From Micrococcaceae bacterium Sec5.8 (GTDB taxonomy: Bacteria; Actinomycetota; Actinomycetes; Actinomycetales; Micrococcaceae), in the NCBI GenBank assembly GCA_039636775.1, contig CP143429.1:62001-126000 (forward strand): a DNA stretch of 64,000 bases, written 5' to 3'. Positions within the stretch are counted from its first letter, which is position 1; every line of letters begins with the position of its first letter. The notes under the pieces were generated by a model, which was given only the letters and a program-made list of their open reading frames with translations, ran no database searches and was not told the DNA's origin. Both the position numbers and the translations under genes were made by a program. This document shows positions 32,604 to 40,839 of the stretch, piece after piece.

Positions 32604-32644
32604 GGTCGTTGCAACTCCCAAAAATTCTGGGTGTTGCAACGACC
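32604..32644. repeat. Right-end palindrome of the IS30 element (terminal plus subterminal repeat)
   Basis: GGTCGTTGCAAC at 32604-32615 pairs exactly with GTTGCAACGACC at 32633-32644, giving 12-base arms around a 17-base loop. The outer arm is the terminal inverted repeat. The left end has only one copy. It lies directly upstream of the transposase start. Confidence 0.8.
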
Positions 32645-32705
32645 GCTAGAACTCAAGCCGTCCACTAACTGGGGCGGCCCGGCCTTTCTTGTGCTGTGCG
32701 GGAGG

Positions 32706-34037
32706 TCAGTGGCGGTTCTTTGGCAGGCGCTTCGCGCCGGCAGCCGCGGCGGCGCTTTCCGTTTCCGGCTCCGCAACGGTGCCCCGAGCCTTCGCGATGG
32801 CCTTCATGCCGTGGTAAATGACCAGTGCCGCCGCGGAACCGAGTGCGATGCCGGTGAATTTCAGGTCGCCGATGGTCCAGGTGTAGTCGGCGATCCCGAC
32901 AATGAGCGCCACGGCGGCCGTGGTCAGGTTGATCGGATTGGAGAAGTTCACCTTGTTCTGCACCCAGATCTTGACGCCCAGAACGCCGATCATGCCGTAC
33001 AACATCGTGGCCGCGCCGCCGAGCACACCGGCCGGGACGGTGGCGATCAGTTCCCCGAACTTGGGCGAGAAGCTCAGCACCACGGCAAAGACACCGGCCA
33101 CCCAGTAGGCCGCCGTGGAATAGACCTTGGTGGCGGCCATGACGCCGATGTTTTCCGCGTAAGTGGTGGTGCCGGAGCCGCCGCCCAGGCCCGCAAGCAC
33201 CGTGGCAGCGCCGTCGGCCATCAGCGCGCGGCCCGAGACGCCGTCGAGGTTTTGGCCGGTCATGGCGGACACGGACTTCACATGGCCGATGTTCTCCGCC
33301 ACGAGGACCAGGACCACCGGCACGAACAGGCCAACAACACCGAGGTGGAATTCGGGGGTCTGGAAGAACGGCAGCCCCACCCAGGCGGCGGAGTCCATCT
33401 TGGAGAAGTCCACTTCGCCGCGGATGACCGCCACGAGGTAGCCGAGCACCACGCCCACCAGGATGCTCAGCCGGCCCAGGATACCCCGGAAAAAGACGCT
33501 GACAACGATGATCGTGGCCAGGGTGATGAGGGCTGTGATCGGGGCGGCATCGAAGTTGTTCTTGGCCGCCGGTGCGAGGTTGAGCCCAATCAGCCCGACG
33601 ATGGCGCCCGTGACGATGGGGGGCATCAGCCGGTTGATCCAGCCGGCACCGAATTTCTGTACCACCGCACCGATGACCGCCAGCCCGACGCCGGCCAACA
33701 CCACGCCACCCAGTGCGCCGGCAACGCCGTACTGCTGCTGAGAGGCCATGATCGGAGCGATAAAGGCGAAGCTTGACCCGAGGTAGCTCGGCACCTGGCC
33801 CCTGGTGATGACCAGGAACAGCAGGGTGCCGATGCCGGAGAAGAAGAGCGTGGTGGCCGGCGGCATGCCGGTAATGATGGGCACCAGGAAGGTGGCGCCG
33901 AACATGGCCACAACGTGCTGCATGCCGATGCCAATGGTCAGCGGCCAGGCAAGACGCTCATCCGGCTTCACAACTTCGCCGGGGCGGATCGATTTGCCGT
34001 TGCCGTGGAGCTTCCATTTGGTTCCGAGCATGCTCAT
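32706..34037 (-). CDS. NCS2 family uracil/xanthine permease
   Basis: 443 residues with about fourteen hydrophobic segments. NCS2 marks include LTIGIGMQHVVAMFGATFLV, GSSFAFIAPIMA, VLVLVAENIGHV and LGGGSGTTTYAENIGVMAAT. The AENIG/TTTYAENIG pair is the substrate- and proton-binding region of UraA-like transporters. Import of uracil (or xanthine) with protons. AAAGG precedes the ATG. It is divergent from the RutE-like gene, a reductase of uracil breakdown, which supports uracil as substrate. Confidence 0.9.
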   Translation of the reverse strand: MSMLGTKWKLHGNGKSIRPGEVVKPDERLAWPLTIGIGMQHVVAMFGATFLVPIITGMPPATTLFFSGIGTLLFLVITRGQVPSYLGSSFAFIAPIMASQQQYGVAGALGGVVLAGVGLAVIGAVVQKFGAGWINRLMPPIVTGAIVGLIGLNLAPAAKNNFDAAPITALITLATIIVVSVFFRGILGRLSILVGVVLGYLVAVIRGEVDFSKMDSAAWVGLPFFQTPEFHLGVVGLFVPVVLVLVAENIGHVKSVSAMTGQNLDGVSGRALMADGAATVLAGLGGGSGTTTYAENIGVMAATKVYSTAAYWVAGVFAVVLSFSPKFGELIATVPAGVLGGAATMLYGMIGVLGVKIWVQNKVNFSNPINLTTAAVALIVGIADYTWTIGDLKFTGIALGSAAALVIYHGMKAIAKARGTVAEPETESAAAAAGAKRLPKNRH

Positions 34038-34192
34038 TGCCGGGCCTTTCGAGAATGTGTGGCGGCGGGAAGAAATCTTCCGGAGCAACTTTACCGCGCC
34101 GGTGTTTCCGGCATGCTTCGCCGGGAGCGCTCCTGTGCGGACAGTGCCGGATGTGCCGAACGTCACGGGAGGCTGCGGGAAGCAGAACCTGT

Positions 34193-34209
34193 AACTTGAA
34201 GTTGCAACT
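34193..34209. promoter_or_regulatory. Overlapping palindromes between the permease and rutE-like genes
   Basis: AACTT-G-AAGTT (34193-34203) overlaps AGTTGCAACT (34200-34209), together giving three alternating half-sites. It lies 57 bases before the rutE-like start in a divergent intergenic region, so it is a candidate operator for a MarR- or TetR-type regulator encoded elsewhere. Confidence 0.35.
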
Positions 34210-34265
34210 ATTTGTCCGCAATGAGTGCCCGCCGACAGGCGGGCGTGCCAGCGAAAGGGATTCCC

Positions 34266-34871
34266 GTGACCATCGCCCATGATGAGGCAATAATTGACGC
34301 CGCCGCAGTGGATGCCATCTTCACCGAAGCCCGCACCGCCAACAGCTTCACCGGCGGCGTCACGGATGAACAGGCCCGGGCTATCTACGAGCTCACCAAG
34401 TTCGGCCCCACCGCCTTCAATTCCCAGCCGCTGCGCGTCACCTACATTCGATCCGCAGAAGCCCGCGCCGCGTTGGTGGCGACCCTTGCCAACGGCAACC
34501 GCGCCAAGACAGCCTCGGCGCCACTTGTTGCTGTGCTCAGCTACGACACATCCTGGCACGAGCAGTGGGACGCCTTCCTGCCCGGCTACAACGCCCCCAA
34601 GGCCATGTATGACGCCGCCCCGGATCTCGCCGCCGCCACCGGCAACAACAACGCACACCTGCAGGCCGGCTACTTCATCCTGGCCGTCCGCTCTCTCGGC
34701 TTTTCCGCCGGACCCATGACGGGGGCAGACTTCACCGCCATCGACAAGGCATTTTTCTCCGACGGCAGCCAAAAGAGCTTCCTGGTGGTCAACATCGGCC
34801 GGCCCGCCGCCGACGCCTGGGGCCCAGCGAAGCCGAAGTTTGCCTATGAGGACGTCGTCCGCACGCTCTGA
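34266..34871 (+). CDS. rutE: RutE-like malonic semialdehyde reductase (nitroreductase family)
   Basis: 201 residues, close to the 196 of E. coli RutE. FGPTAFNSQPLRVTYIRS is the FMN-binding N-terminal motif; NAPKAMYDAAPDL, NAHLQAGYFILAVRSLG and GPMTGADFTAIDKAFF match RutE/HadB. The enzyme reduces malonic semialdehyde from uracil breakdown to 3-hydroxypropionate; close relatives reduce other aldehydes or nitro compounds. The GTG start has AAAGGGA upstream. The neighbouring permease gene fits a pyrimidine role, though no other rut gene is in the window. Confidence 0.8.
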   Translation: MTIAHDEAIIDAAAVDAIFTEARTANSFTGGVTDEQARAIYELTKFGPTAFNSQPLRVTYIRSAEARAALVATLANGNRAKTASAPLVAVLSYDTSWHEQWDAFLPGYNAPKAMYDAAPDLAAATGNNNAHLQAGYFILAVRSLGFSAGPMTGADFTAIDKAFFSDGSQKSFLVVNIGRPAADAWGPAKPKFAYEDVVRTL

Positions 34872-34873
34872 CG

Positions 34874-34942
34874 CGGAGGTGCCTCCGGCACGGTGTACCC
34901 GCGGAGGTGCCTCCGGCACCATGGGGGACAGGCCGGAGGCAC
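34874..34942. repeat. Direct repeats GCGGAGGTGCCTCCGGCAC x2 with an inverted partial copy
   Basis: Two exact 19-base units (34874-34892, 34902-34920) followed by GCCGGAGGCAC (34932-34942) in opposite orientation. The units can pair with each other and with the inverted copy. It starts just after the rutE-like stop and may act as a terminator. Confidence 0.6.
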
Positions 34943-35067
34943 TCGGGACGCAATTCTGCGGTTGAGCGCAAGGCCGCATCCGGGGCCGCTCCTTATTTTA
35001 TCCCGCTTCCGCACCGTAAACATAGGGTTGTGGGGCCCGGTATCCGGTGCCGTGGCAGACTTGCCCC

Positions 35068-35601
35068 ATGCGCAACCTGGTGGTGGTGGCTTTTCTCGAT
35101 CCGGTCGTTCAAGGACTTGAGTTTGACCGGAAAGAGTGGCCGCTGCACATCACCCTGGCAAGATTCGACGTCCCCGGCAACGACGCCGGTCCCGCAGGGT
35201 CCCCGGTCCGGGAGCCGGCGCAAGCTGACCCCCTCGCCGACCGGATTGCCGTTCTTATGGCCGGACCCGCCTCCGCCGCCCTCGGTAACCGGCTCATCGC
35301 CGGCGCAGAGGCCGGGTTTGGCCGCTCCGGCCTGATCCCGGTCAGCCTGGTTGAACCGAGCGGCCCGCTGCAGGAATTGCACGAGGCCCTCGTGCGGATC
35401 GTTGCGGAACTGCCCGGCCGGATTGCCACACCCGGCTACACCTTGGCGGGCTTCCGGCCGCATGTGTCCCACCGCGGCGGCAACCGGCTCCGGGAAGGCG
35501 ACGAATTCGTCCTGAACCGGATCGCCCTGGTGGACATGGCCCCGGACGGCAGCCATGCCACGCGCCGCATCCTCAAGCTCTGGACCGCTCCCGGCGGGTG
35601 A
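35068..35601 (+). CDS. 2'-5' RNA ligase / 2H phosphoesterase superfamily protein
   Basis: 177 residues. The two HxT/S motifs of the superfamily are present: PLHITLARFDV (His27-x-Thr29) and FRPHVSHRGG (His132-x-Ser134), about 105 residues apart. The fold cleaves or makes 2'-phosphodiester links in RNA or cyclic nucleotides. This member resembles stand-alone bacterial forms with no known target. A CAGACT box six bases before the ATG may give a leaderless mRNA. Confidence 0.75.
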   Translation: MRNLVVVAFLDPVVQGLEFDRKEWPLHITLARFDVPGNDAGPAGSPVREPAQADPLADRIAVLMAGPASAALGNRLIAGAEAGFGRSGLIPVSLVEPSGPLQELHEALVRIVAELPGRIATPGYTLAGFRPHVSHRGGNRLREGDEFVLNRIALVDMAPDGSHATRRILKLWTAPGG

Positions 35602-35667
35602 TGGCAGCCCAAGCAGACCGTGCGCAGACCCCCGGCACCCCGCCGCCGCGGGGCCGGGGGCCGGACG

Positions 35668-37341
35668 TCAGGAGATGATGCCGTCCACCAGTGCCTTTGC
35701 CTCGGCCTGGACCTGCTTGAGGTGCTCTGCGCCCTTGAAGGACTCGGCATAAATCTTGTAAACGTCCTCGGTCCCGGACGGGCGGGCCGCAAACCAGGCA
35801 TTTTCAGTAACCACTTTGAGTCCGCCGATCGAAGCGCCGTTCCCCGGCGCTTCGGTTAGCTTGGCGGTGATGGTCTCACCTGCCAGTTCCGTGGCAGTGA
35901 CATCCGACGCGGAGAGCTTGCCGAGCGCTGCCTTCTGGTCCCGGGTGGCCGCCGCGTCGATCCTTGCGTAGACCGGGTCGCCAAACTGGTCTGTGAGGTT
36001 CTTGTACAGCTGCGATGGCGACTTGCCGGTGACTGCCGTGATCTCCGAGGCGAGCAGGGCCAGCAGGATGCCGTCCTTGTCCGTGGTCCACACGCTGCCG
36101 TCCTTCTTGTTGAACGAGGCGCCGGCGGATTCTTCGCCGCCGAACGCCCCCTCGCCGGACAGAAGCCCGGGCACGAACCACTTGAACCCGACCGGCACCT
36201 CAACCAGCTTCCGGCCCAGGCTTTCCGCCACGCGGTCAATGATCGAGGAGGACACCAAGGTCTTGCCGATCACGGACTGCGGGTTCCACCCCGTCCGGTG
36301 TCGGTAAAGATAGTCAATCGCTACGGCAAGGTAGTGGTTGGGATTCATCAGCCCGCCCAGTCCGTCAACAAACGGGGTGACAATGCCATGACGGTCGGCG
36401 TCGGCGTCGTTGCCGGTAGCGATGTCGAAGGCTGCGGACCCGTCCGCACCAGCAGCCATCCTGTTGATCAGTGATGCCATCGCCGACGGGGAGGAGCAGT
36501 CCATCCGGATCTTCTCGTCCCAGTCAAGCGTCATAAAGGCCCACTGCGGGTCCACGGTGGGGTTGACCACCGTGAGGTTCAGGTGGTGCCGCTCGCCGAT
36601 TTCACCCCAGTAGTCCACCGATGCGCCACCCATCGGGTCGGCGCCGATCCGGACGCCCGCCTCACGGATTGCATTGAGGTCCAGGACGGAGGGGAGGTCG
36701 TCCACGTAGCTGCTCAGGAAGTCGAACTTTCCCGTGGTGTCCGCGCCCAGCGCCTCGGCGATGGGAATCCGCTTGATTCCGCGCAGTCCGTTTTCCAGGA
36801 GTTCGTTGGCCCGGTTGGCGATCCAGCCCGTGGCGTCGGAGTCGGCCGGGCCGCCGTGCGGAGGGTTGTATTTGAAGCCGCCGTCACCGGGCGGGTTGTG
36901 GCTGGGGGTCACCACGATGCCGTCTGCCTGCGGGGCGCCGGCCGGGGAGTTATTGTTGTGCGTCAATATCGCGTGGCTCAGCGAGGGAGTGGGCGTGTAG
37001 CCGTGCCGGGCATCGATCAGCACGGTGACGCCGTTGGCCGCGAGCACTTCCAGGGCGGAATTTTGGGCCGGCTCGCTCAGGGCGTGGGTGTCCTTGGCGA
37101 GGTACAGCGGCCCGGTGATGCCTTGTCCTGCCCTGTACTCCACGATCGCCTGGGTGATGGCGAGGATGTGGGGTTCGTTGAAGGAGGCCTTCAGGCTCGA
37201 GCCCCGGTGCCCGGAAGTGCCGAAGGCCACCCGCTGCCCGGGGTCGCCTAGATCCGGGGAAACGTCGTAGTACGCATCAAGGAGCGCAGTGAGATCAACA
37301 AGGTCCTGGGGTTGGGCAACAGTGCCCGCGCGGCTAGCCAT
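35668..37341 (-). CDS. pgm: Phosphoglucomutase (alpha-D-glucose-specific)
   Basis: 557 residues, matching the 546 of E. coli Pgm. [20 protein letters not shown] opens domain I. The phosphoserine loop is [20 protein letters not shown] with Ser147. The metal-binding loop is [12 protein letters not shown], the sugar-binding loop [10 protein letters not shown], and the C-terminal phosphate loop [15 protein letters not shown]. It interconverts glucose-1-phosphate and glucose-6-phosphate for glycogen, trehalose and cell-wall sugars. The start at [12 protein letters not shown] was chosen on family length. Confidence 0.95.
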   Translation of the reverse strand: MASRAGTVAQPQDLVDLTALLDAYYDVSPDLGDPGQRVAFGTSGHRGSSLKASFNEPHILAITQAIVEYRAGQGITGPLYLAKDTHALSEPAQNSALEVLAANGVTVLIDARHGYTPTPSLSHAILTHNNNSPAGAPQADGIVVTPSHNPPGDGGFKYNPPHGGPADSDATGWIANRANELLENGLRGIKRIPIAEALGADTTGKFDFLSSYVDDLPSVLDLNAIREAGVRIGADPMGGASVDYWGEIGERHHLNLTVVNPTVDPQWAFMTLDWDEKIRMDCSSPSAMASLINRMAAGADGSAAFDIATGNDADADRHGIVTPFVDGLGGLMNPNHYLAVAIDYLYRHRTGWNPQSVIGKTLVSSSIIDRVAESLGRKLVEVPVGFKWFVPGLLSGEGAFGGEESAGASFNKKDGSVWTTDKDGILLALLASEITAVTGKSPSQLYKNLTDQFGDPVYARIDAAATRDQKAALGKLSASDVTATELAGETITAKLTEAPGNGASIGGLKVVTENAWFAARPSGTEDVYKIYAESFKGAEHLKQVQAEAKALVDGIIS

Positions 37342-37477
37342 TGCACCAGCATGCCAGACCGGGGGGGAAGGTGACATGATTTCGGCTGATTCCGGACCTC
37401 GTGACGCAACAAATCACCTGCTCATCGGATCGCGGCGGCGGTAGGCTGAATCGAAAGACTTACAGAGGGGGAAAGCT

Positions 37478-38005
37478 ATGACTGACCAGCCGAAACCGGA
37501 GAAGGACGGGACGCCGGAGGGCTACCGGCCGCCGTCGTTCATTCCCGGGCAGGAGCCCGGCGCGCCGTATCGCCAGCCCGATTCCGTCCGGCCCGAAGAG
37601 ACGTACGGCGCGCCGCAGCAGGCCGACGGCGCGCAGAGCCAGCCACCCTACGGGCAGCAGCCGTATGGGGTACCGGCGCAGTACGGCCAGCCGGGCCGGC
37701 CGTTCAACGCGTACGGCCAGCCGGCCTACTACGGGGTACCGCCGGAACCTAAGGGACTGAGCATCGCGAGCCTGTGCTGCGGGATTGCCGCGTTTATCGG
37801 ACTCGGCGTATTCCTGTTGCCCCAGCTCGCGGCGGTCATCCTCGGGCACCTGGCCCTTCGGCGCGAACCGTCGGGAAAGGGCATGGCCATCGCCGGACTG
37901 GTCCTGGGTTACGTGGGGATCGCGTTGACCATCCTGGTCATTGTCATCATCGCCGTGGCGTTTTCGCTCAGCAACAGCTCCGTCCCCACGCGCTACGGGG
38001 CGTAG
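37478..38005 (+). CDS. DUF4190 membrane protein with Pro/Tyr/Gln-rich N-terminus
   Basis: 175 residues. The first 95 are low complexity, rich in Pro, Gly, Tyr and Gln with repeated YGQP/YGxP units. After PPEPKGLSIASLCCGIAA come two hydrophobic helices flanking LGHLALRREPSGKGMAIAGLVLG, the DUF4190 core. Such proteins are common in Actinobacteria and of unknown function; the repeats suggest protein-protein contacts at the cytosolic face. GAGGGGGAAAG precedes the ATG. Confidence 0.85.
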   Translation: MTDQPKPEKDGTPEGYRPPSFIPGQEPGAPYRQPDSVRPEETYGAPQQADGAQSQPPYGQQPYGVPAQYGQPGRPFNAYGQPAYYGVPPEPKGLSIASLCCGIAAFIGLGVFLLPQLAAVILGHLALRREPSGKGMAIAGLVLGYVGIALTILVIVIIAVAFSLSNSSVPTRYGA

Positions 38006-38192
38006 GCACCGCCGTCCGCTGACGTCCTACGGGACTTCTGCCAGGAGCCGGCCGACCTCCGAGGAGAAGCTGGACGCTTTCGGCGGCCAGCGTCCGCAGC
38101 ACATGCCCGGAGTCGGCCCCCGGGGACGTGACGTTGCGCAGAAAGCCCATGAACCGTAACCAGGATGCGTTCGCGGTCTTGGGGAGCACCGA

Positions 38193-38390
38193 GTAAAGGT
38201 CACCCTGGGCGAGCCGATGGCGCTGATGAAGGCGGCAATCCCCGGCCCGCTCGCGTTCACCGAGTCCCCCCCGGCTGGCATTGTCGGCGCGGAAAGCAAC
38301 GTGGCGATCGCCCTGCGTCGGCTCGGCACCTCGTTCACCTGGCTGGGGCGGGTCGGCGCAAACAGCCTCGGCGACCTGGTCCTCCGGGAG
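38193..38390 (+). pseudogene. Relic of a PfkB-family kinase (2-keto-3-deoxygluconate kinase-like), N-terminus only
   Basis: The frame reads VKVTLGEPMALM, PGPLAFTESPP, then VGAESNVAIALRRLG and FTWLGRVGANSLGDLVLRE. This is the first 65 residues of a PfkB sugar kinase, closest in pattern to KdgK (GGAESNVAIGLARLG, WxGRVGxDxLG). No start codon stands at the expected point, and after LRE the reading runs into the 3' end of the opposite-strand APH gene. The GAGDSF half is absent. The 187 bases before it hold no clear gene. Together they look like a deletion scar. Confidence 0.7.
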
Positions 38391-38427
38391 CGTCCCTTGC
38401 ACCGGAGCACATTCTGGCCCCCGGCAC

Positions 38428-39273
38428 CTACTCGAGCAGCACGTCCGTCAGCTGTTCCGCGTTGGCTTCCAGCCATCTGCGGCGGCGCAGGATGAGCCCG
38501 CCCACGCCCTCGTTCCACATCCGGGCCCAGCCGCCGCCCAAAACCTGGGCGTTGTGCTCCATCCGCTGGTAACTCAGGGCCGTGGCCGCAATTCCGGCGG
38601 CGGGCAGCCGTCGGCGTTGTGTGGCTGTCCAGCCGTACGCGTCGGCGAAGATCCGCAGCCGCCGGAACGGGTCCGTTCCCTCCCAGCCCGGCCAGTGGTC
38701 GGCCGGATCCCGGAGCGGCACCCAGTGCATGGCGGTGTTGAAGGAATCCTTCAGGGCCGTCGTGGGCCCGGCGAGGTCAAAGTCCACCAGGCCGGCGGCG
38801 CGGCCGCACTGGACCACCACGTTTTGCGGGGTGACGTCCAGATGGCAGACCAACTCGGCCGGATCCTGGCTGACCGGCCGGGGTGGAAACGGGTGCTCCG
38901 CCGGCGCGAACCCGGCCGAGGCTTGGTGCAGGCGTCGCAGCAGCTGCGCGACGGAGGCAAGCAGCTCCTCGGACTGGACCCACAGCTCCGGGACGGCACC
39001 GGCGCACTGCCCGGGCAGGAAGGTCAGTGCGTCCCTGCCCTCGGCGTCCCGGCCCAGAAAGCGCGGGGAACCGGCGAACCCGGCGTCCTCCAGCCAGTCG
39101 AGGTATGCGGCCACGGCCAGGGACTGCCGCTGGTGCGGGCGGCGGATGGTCCCGCCGACCCGCACCACACCTTCGGTGACATCGCCCGCCGGCATCTGTT
39201 CGACGTCGGACGCCTCGCCCGCGGCGGGGACGTAGACGCGGGACGCAACCGGTGGGCGGTGCCTGGAGCTCAT
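38428..39273 (-). CDS. Aminoglycoside phosphotransferase (APH)-like kinase
   Basis: 281 residues with the protein-kinase-like APH core: CHLDVTPQNVVV is the catalytic loop (HxDxxxxN) and AGLVDFDLAGP the metal-binding DFD. The N-terminal lobe is short. Members phosphorylate drugs, sugars, choline or macrolides; nothing indicates a resistance role here. The ATG at 39273 lies four bases beyond the stop of the POT transporter gene, so both are one transcript, perhaps linking uptake with modification. An in-frame extension upstream would overlap the transporter and is rejected. Confidence 0.8.
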   Translation of the reverse strand: MSSRHRPPVASRVYVPAAGEASDVEQMPAGDVTEGVVRVGGTIRRPHQRQSLAVAAYLDWLEDAGFAGSPRFLGRDAEGRDALTFLPGQCAGAVPELWVQSEELLASVAQLLRRLHQASAGFAPAEHPFPPRPVSQDPAELVCHLDVTPQNVVVQCGRAAGLVDFDLAGPTTALKDSFNTAMHWVPLRDPADHWPGWEGTDPFRRLRIFADAYGWTATQRRRLPAAGIAATALSYQRMEHNAQVLGGGWARMWNEGVGGLILRRRRWLEANAEQLTDVLLE

Positions 39274-39277
39274 CGGG

Positions 39278-40747
39278 TCAGCGTACGCCGCCCATAAGCT
39301 TCTTGATGGCAGGCGAAGCCGCGGCGAGGCCGACCGCCAGCAGTATCGCGGTGCCGCCGATGCCGATGAAATACGGGAGTTCATCCTGCGGGTTGTACAG
39401 CCCGGCCAGGATGCCCGCCAGCGTGGTGCCCAGTGAGACGGAGAGGAAAAACAGCGCCACCATCTGGGTTCGGAAGGCCTCCGGAGCCAGCTTGGTGGTC
39501 ACGGACAAACCGATGGGGGACAGGAACAGTTCCGCCAGGGTGAACAGGAACAAGATTCCGACCAGTGCCAGCAGCGGGGTCTTGCCCCCGCCGGTCAGCG
39601 GGATGAACGCCAGGAACGCCAGGCCCATCACGAAGAGACCGATCGAGAATTTCAGAGCCGAACCGGGCTGCCTGTTGCCCAGCCGGGTCCATACGGCAGC
39701 CAGGACACCCGCGAAGATGATGATGAACACCGGGTTGATCGACTGGACCCAGGCGGCCGGCATCTCCCAGCCGAAGAGGTTACGGTCCAGCTTCTCCTCC
39801 GAGTACACGGCGATGAAAGTGAATTGCTGCTGGAACAGGGCCCAGAAGGCAGCCGAGGCGACGTACAAGGGGATGAACGCTGCCACCCGGCGGCGTTCGG
39901 TGCCGTTAACCAACTTGCTGCTGAAGATCAGCGCAAAGTAGAGAACCGACGCGGCGATTGCCGCGTACGCCATGGACATGGCCAGGTTGCCTGCGTTGAC
40001 AATGCCGGTGGCGAGCAGCGCGGCGATGACCACGGCGATGCCGGCGAAGCGCAGCCCGTACTTGGTGCGCTCCGCGGCGGGCAACGGGTTATGCACCCGG
40101 TGCGCTTCTTCCGGCAGGTTCTTGCGGCCCATCGCGTAGATGGCCAGGCCCACGGCCATGCCGACGGCGGCAGCGCCGAAGCCCCAGTGGAACCCCTGGC
40201 TCACCTGCAGCCAGCCGGTGACCAGGGGGCCGATGAGCGCGCCGGCGTTGATGCCCATATAAAAAATGGAGAACCCGGCGTCGCGGCGTTCGTCGTTTTC
40301 CCGGTAGAGGCTTCCCACCAGGGCGGTGGCGTTGGCTTTCAGGCCGCCGGAGCCGACGCCCACCAGCACCAGGCCGGCGATCAGGCCGGGAATGCCCGGC
40401 ACCAGGGCGAGGGCAATGTGTCCGGCCATGATCATGACGGCGGAACCAAACAGCACCTTTTCAGAGCCGAAGAGCCGGTCTGCGAGCCAGGCGCCCAGGA
40501 TGGTGGAGAGGTACACGCCGCCGCCGTAGGCGCCGACGAGGCTGGCGGCCAGGCCCTGCTCAATGTCCAGGCCGCCCTGGGCAGCCGTGAAGTACATGTA
40601 GTAGAGCAGGATTCCCTGCATGCCGTAGAAGGAGAAGCGCTCCCACATTTCCACGGAGAAGAGGCTGGCCAGCATCTTTGGATGGCCGAAAAAGGACGTA
40701 TCGCCCGGCGTTGCAGCGGGGGGATCGGTGAGTTGGGTAGAGCTCAT
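39278..40747 (-). CDS. POT/PTR family proton-dependent oligopeptide transporter
   Basis: 489 residues, major facilitator fold. Family marks: FFGHPKMLASLFSVEMWERFSFYGMQGI shortened as MWERFSFYGMQGILLYYM (the ExxERFxYYG-type motif), YGGGVYLSTILGAWLADR, and FSIFYMGINAGALIGPL. It imports di- and tripeptides with protons. First gene of a two-gene unit with the APH-like kinase. A CAGCAT box seven bases before the ATG could give a near-leaderless mRNA. Confidence 0.93.
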   Translation of the reverse strand: MSSTQLTDPPAATPGDTSFFGHPKMLASLFSVEMWERFSFYGMQGILLYYMYFTAAQGGLDIEQGLAASLVGAYGGGVYLSTILGAWLADRLFGSEKVLFGSAVMIMAGHIALALVPGIPGLIAGLVLVGVGSGGLKANATALVGSLYRENDERRDAGFSIFYMGINAGALIGPLVTGWLQVSQGFHWGFGAAAVGMAVGLAIYAMGRKNLPEEAHRVHNPLPAAERTKYGLRFAGIAVVIAALLATGIVNAGNLAMSMAYAAIAASVLYFALIFSSKLVNGTERRRVAAFIPLYVASAAFWALFQQQFTFIAVYSEEKLDRNLFGWEMPAAWVQSINPVFIIIFAGVLAAVWTRLGNRQPGSALKFSIGLFVMGLAFLAFIPLTGGGKTPLLALVGILFLFTLAELFLSPIGLSVTTKLAPEAFRTQMVALFFLSVSLGTTLAGILAGLYNPQDELPYFIGIGGTAILLAVGLAAASPAIKKLMGGVR

Positions 40748-40839
40748 TTACTTAATGCTGACAGTGTGAGGCGGGATTGTCACATTGACGTCGCCCCGGG
40801 GCAAGTCAAGTGCCGGAATGTGTCGCCGGGCCGGGCGCG

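Larger units (their letters stand above)
31139..32645 (-). mobile_element. IS30-family insertion sequence, apparently intact
   Basis: About 1.5 kb, bounded by perfect 15-base inverted repeats GGTCGTTGCAACACC (31140-31154) and its complement (32630-32644). CTAG lies immediately outside both ends (31135-31138 and 32646-32649) and may be a 4-base target duplication. The single transposase gene is uninterrupted. It sits between the acidic protein gene and the NCS2 permease gene without breaking either. Confidence 0.88.

Noticed and set aside
38217..38495. 92-codon plus-strand frame as an intact gene
   Set aside because: Only the first part is kinase-like; the rest is antisense to the APH gene, so it is a truncated relic.
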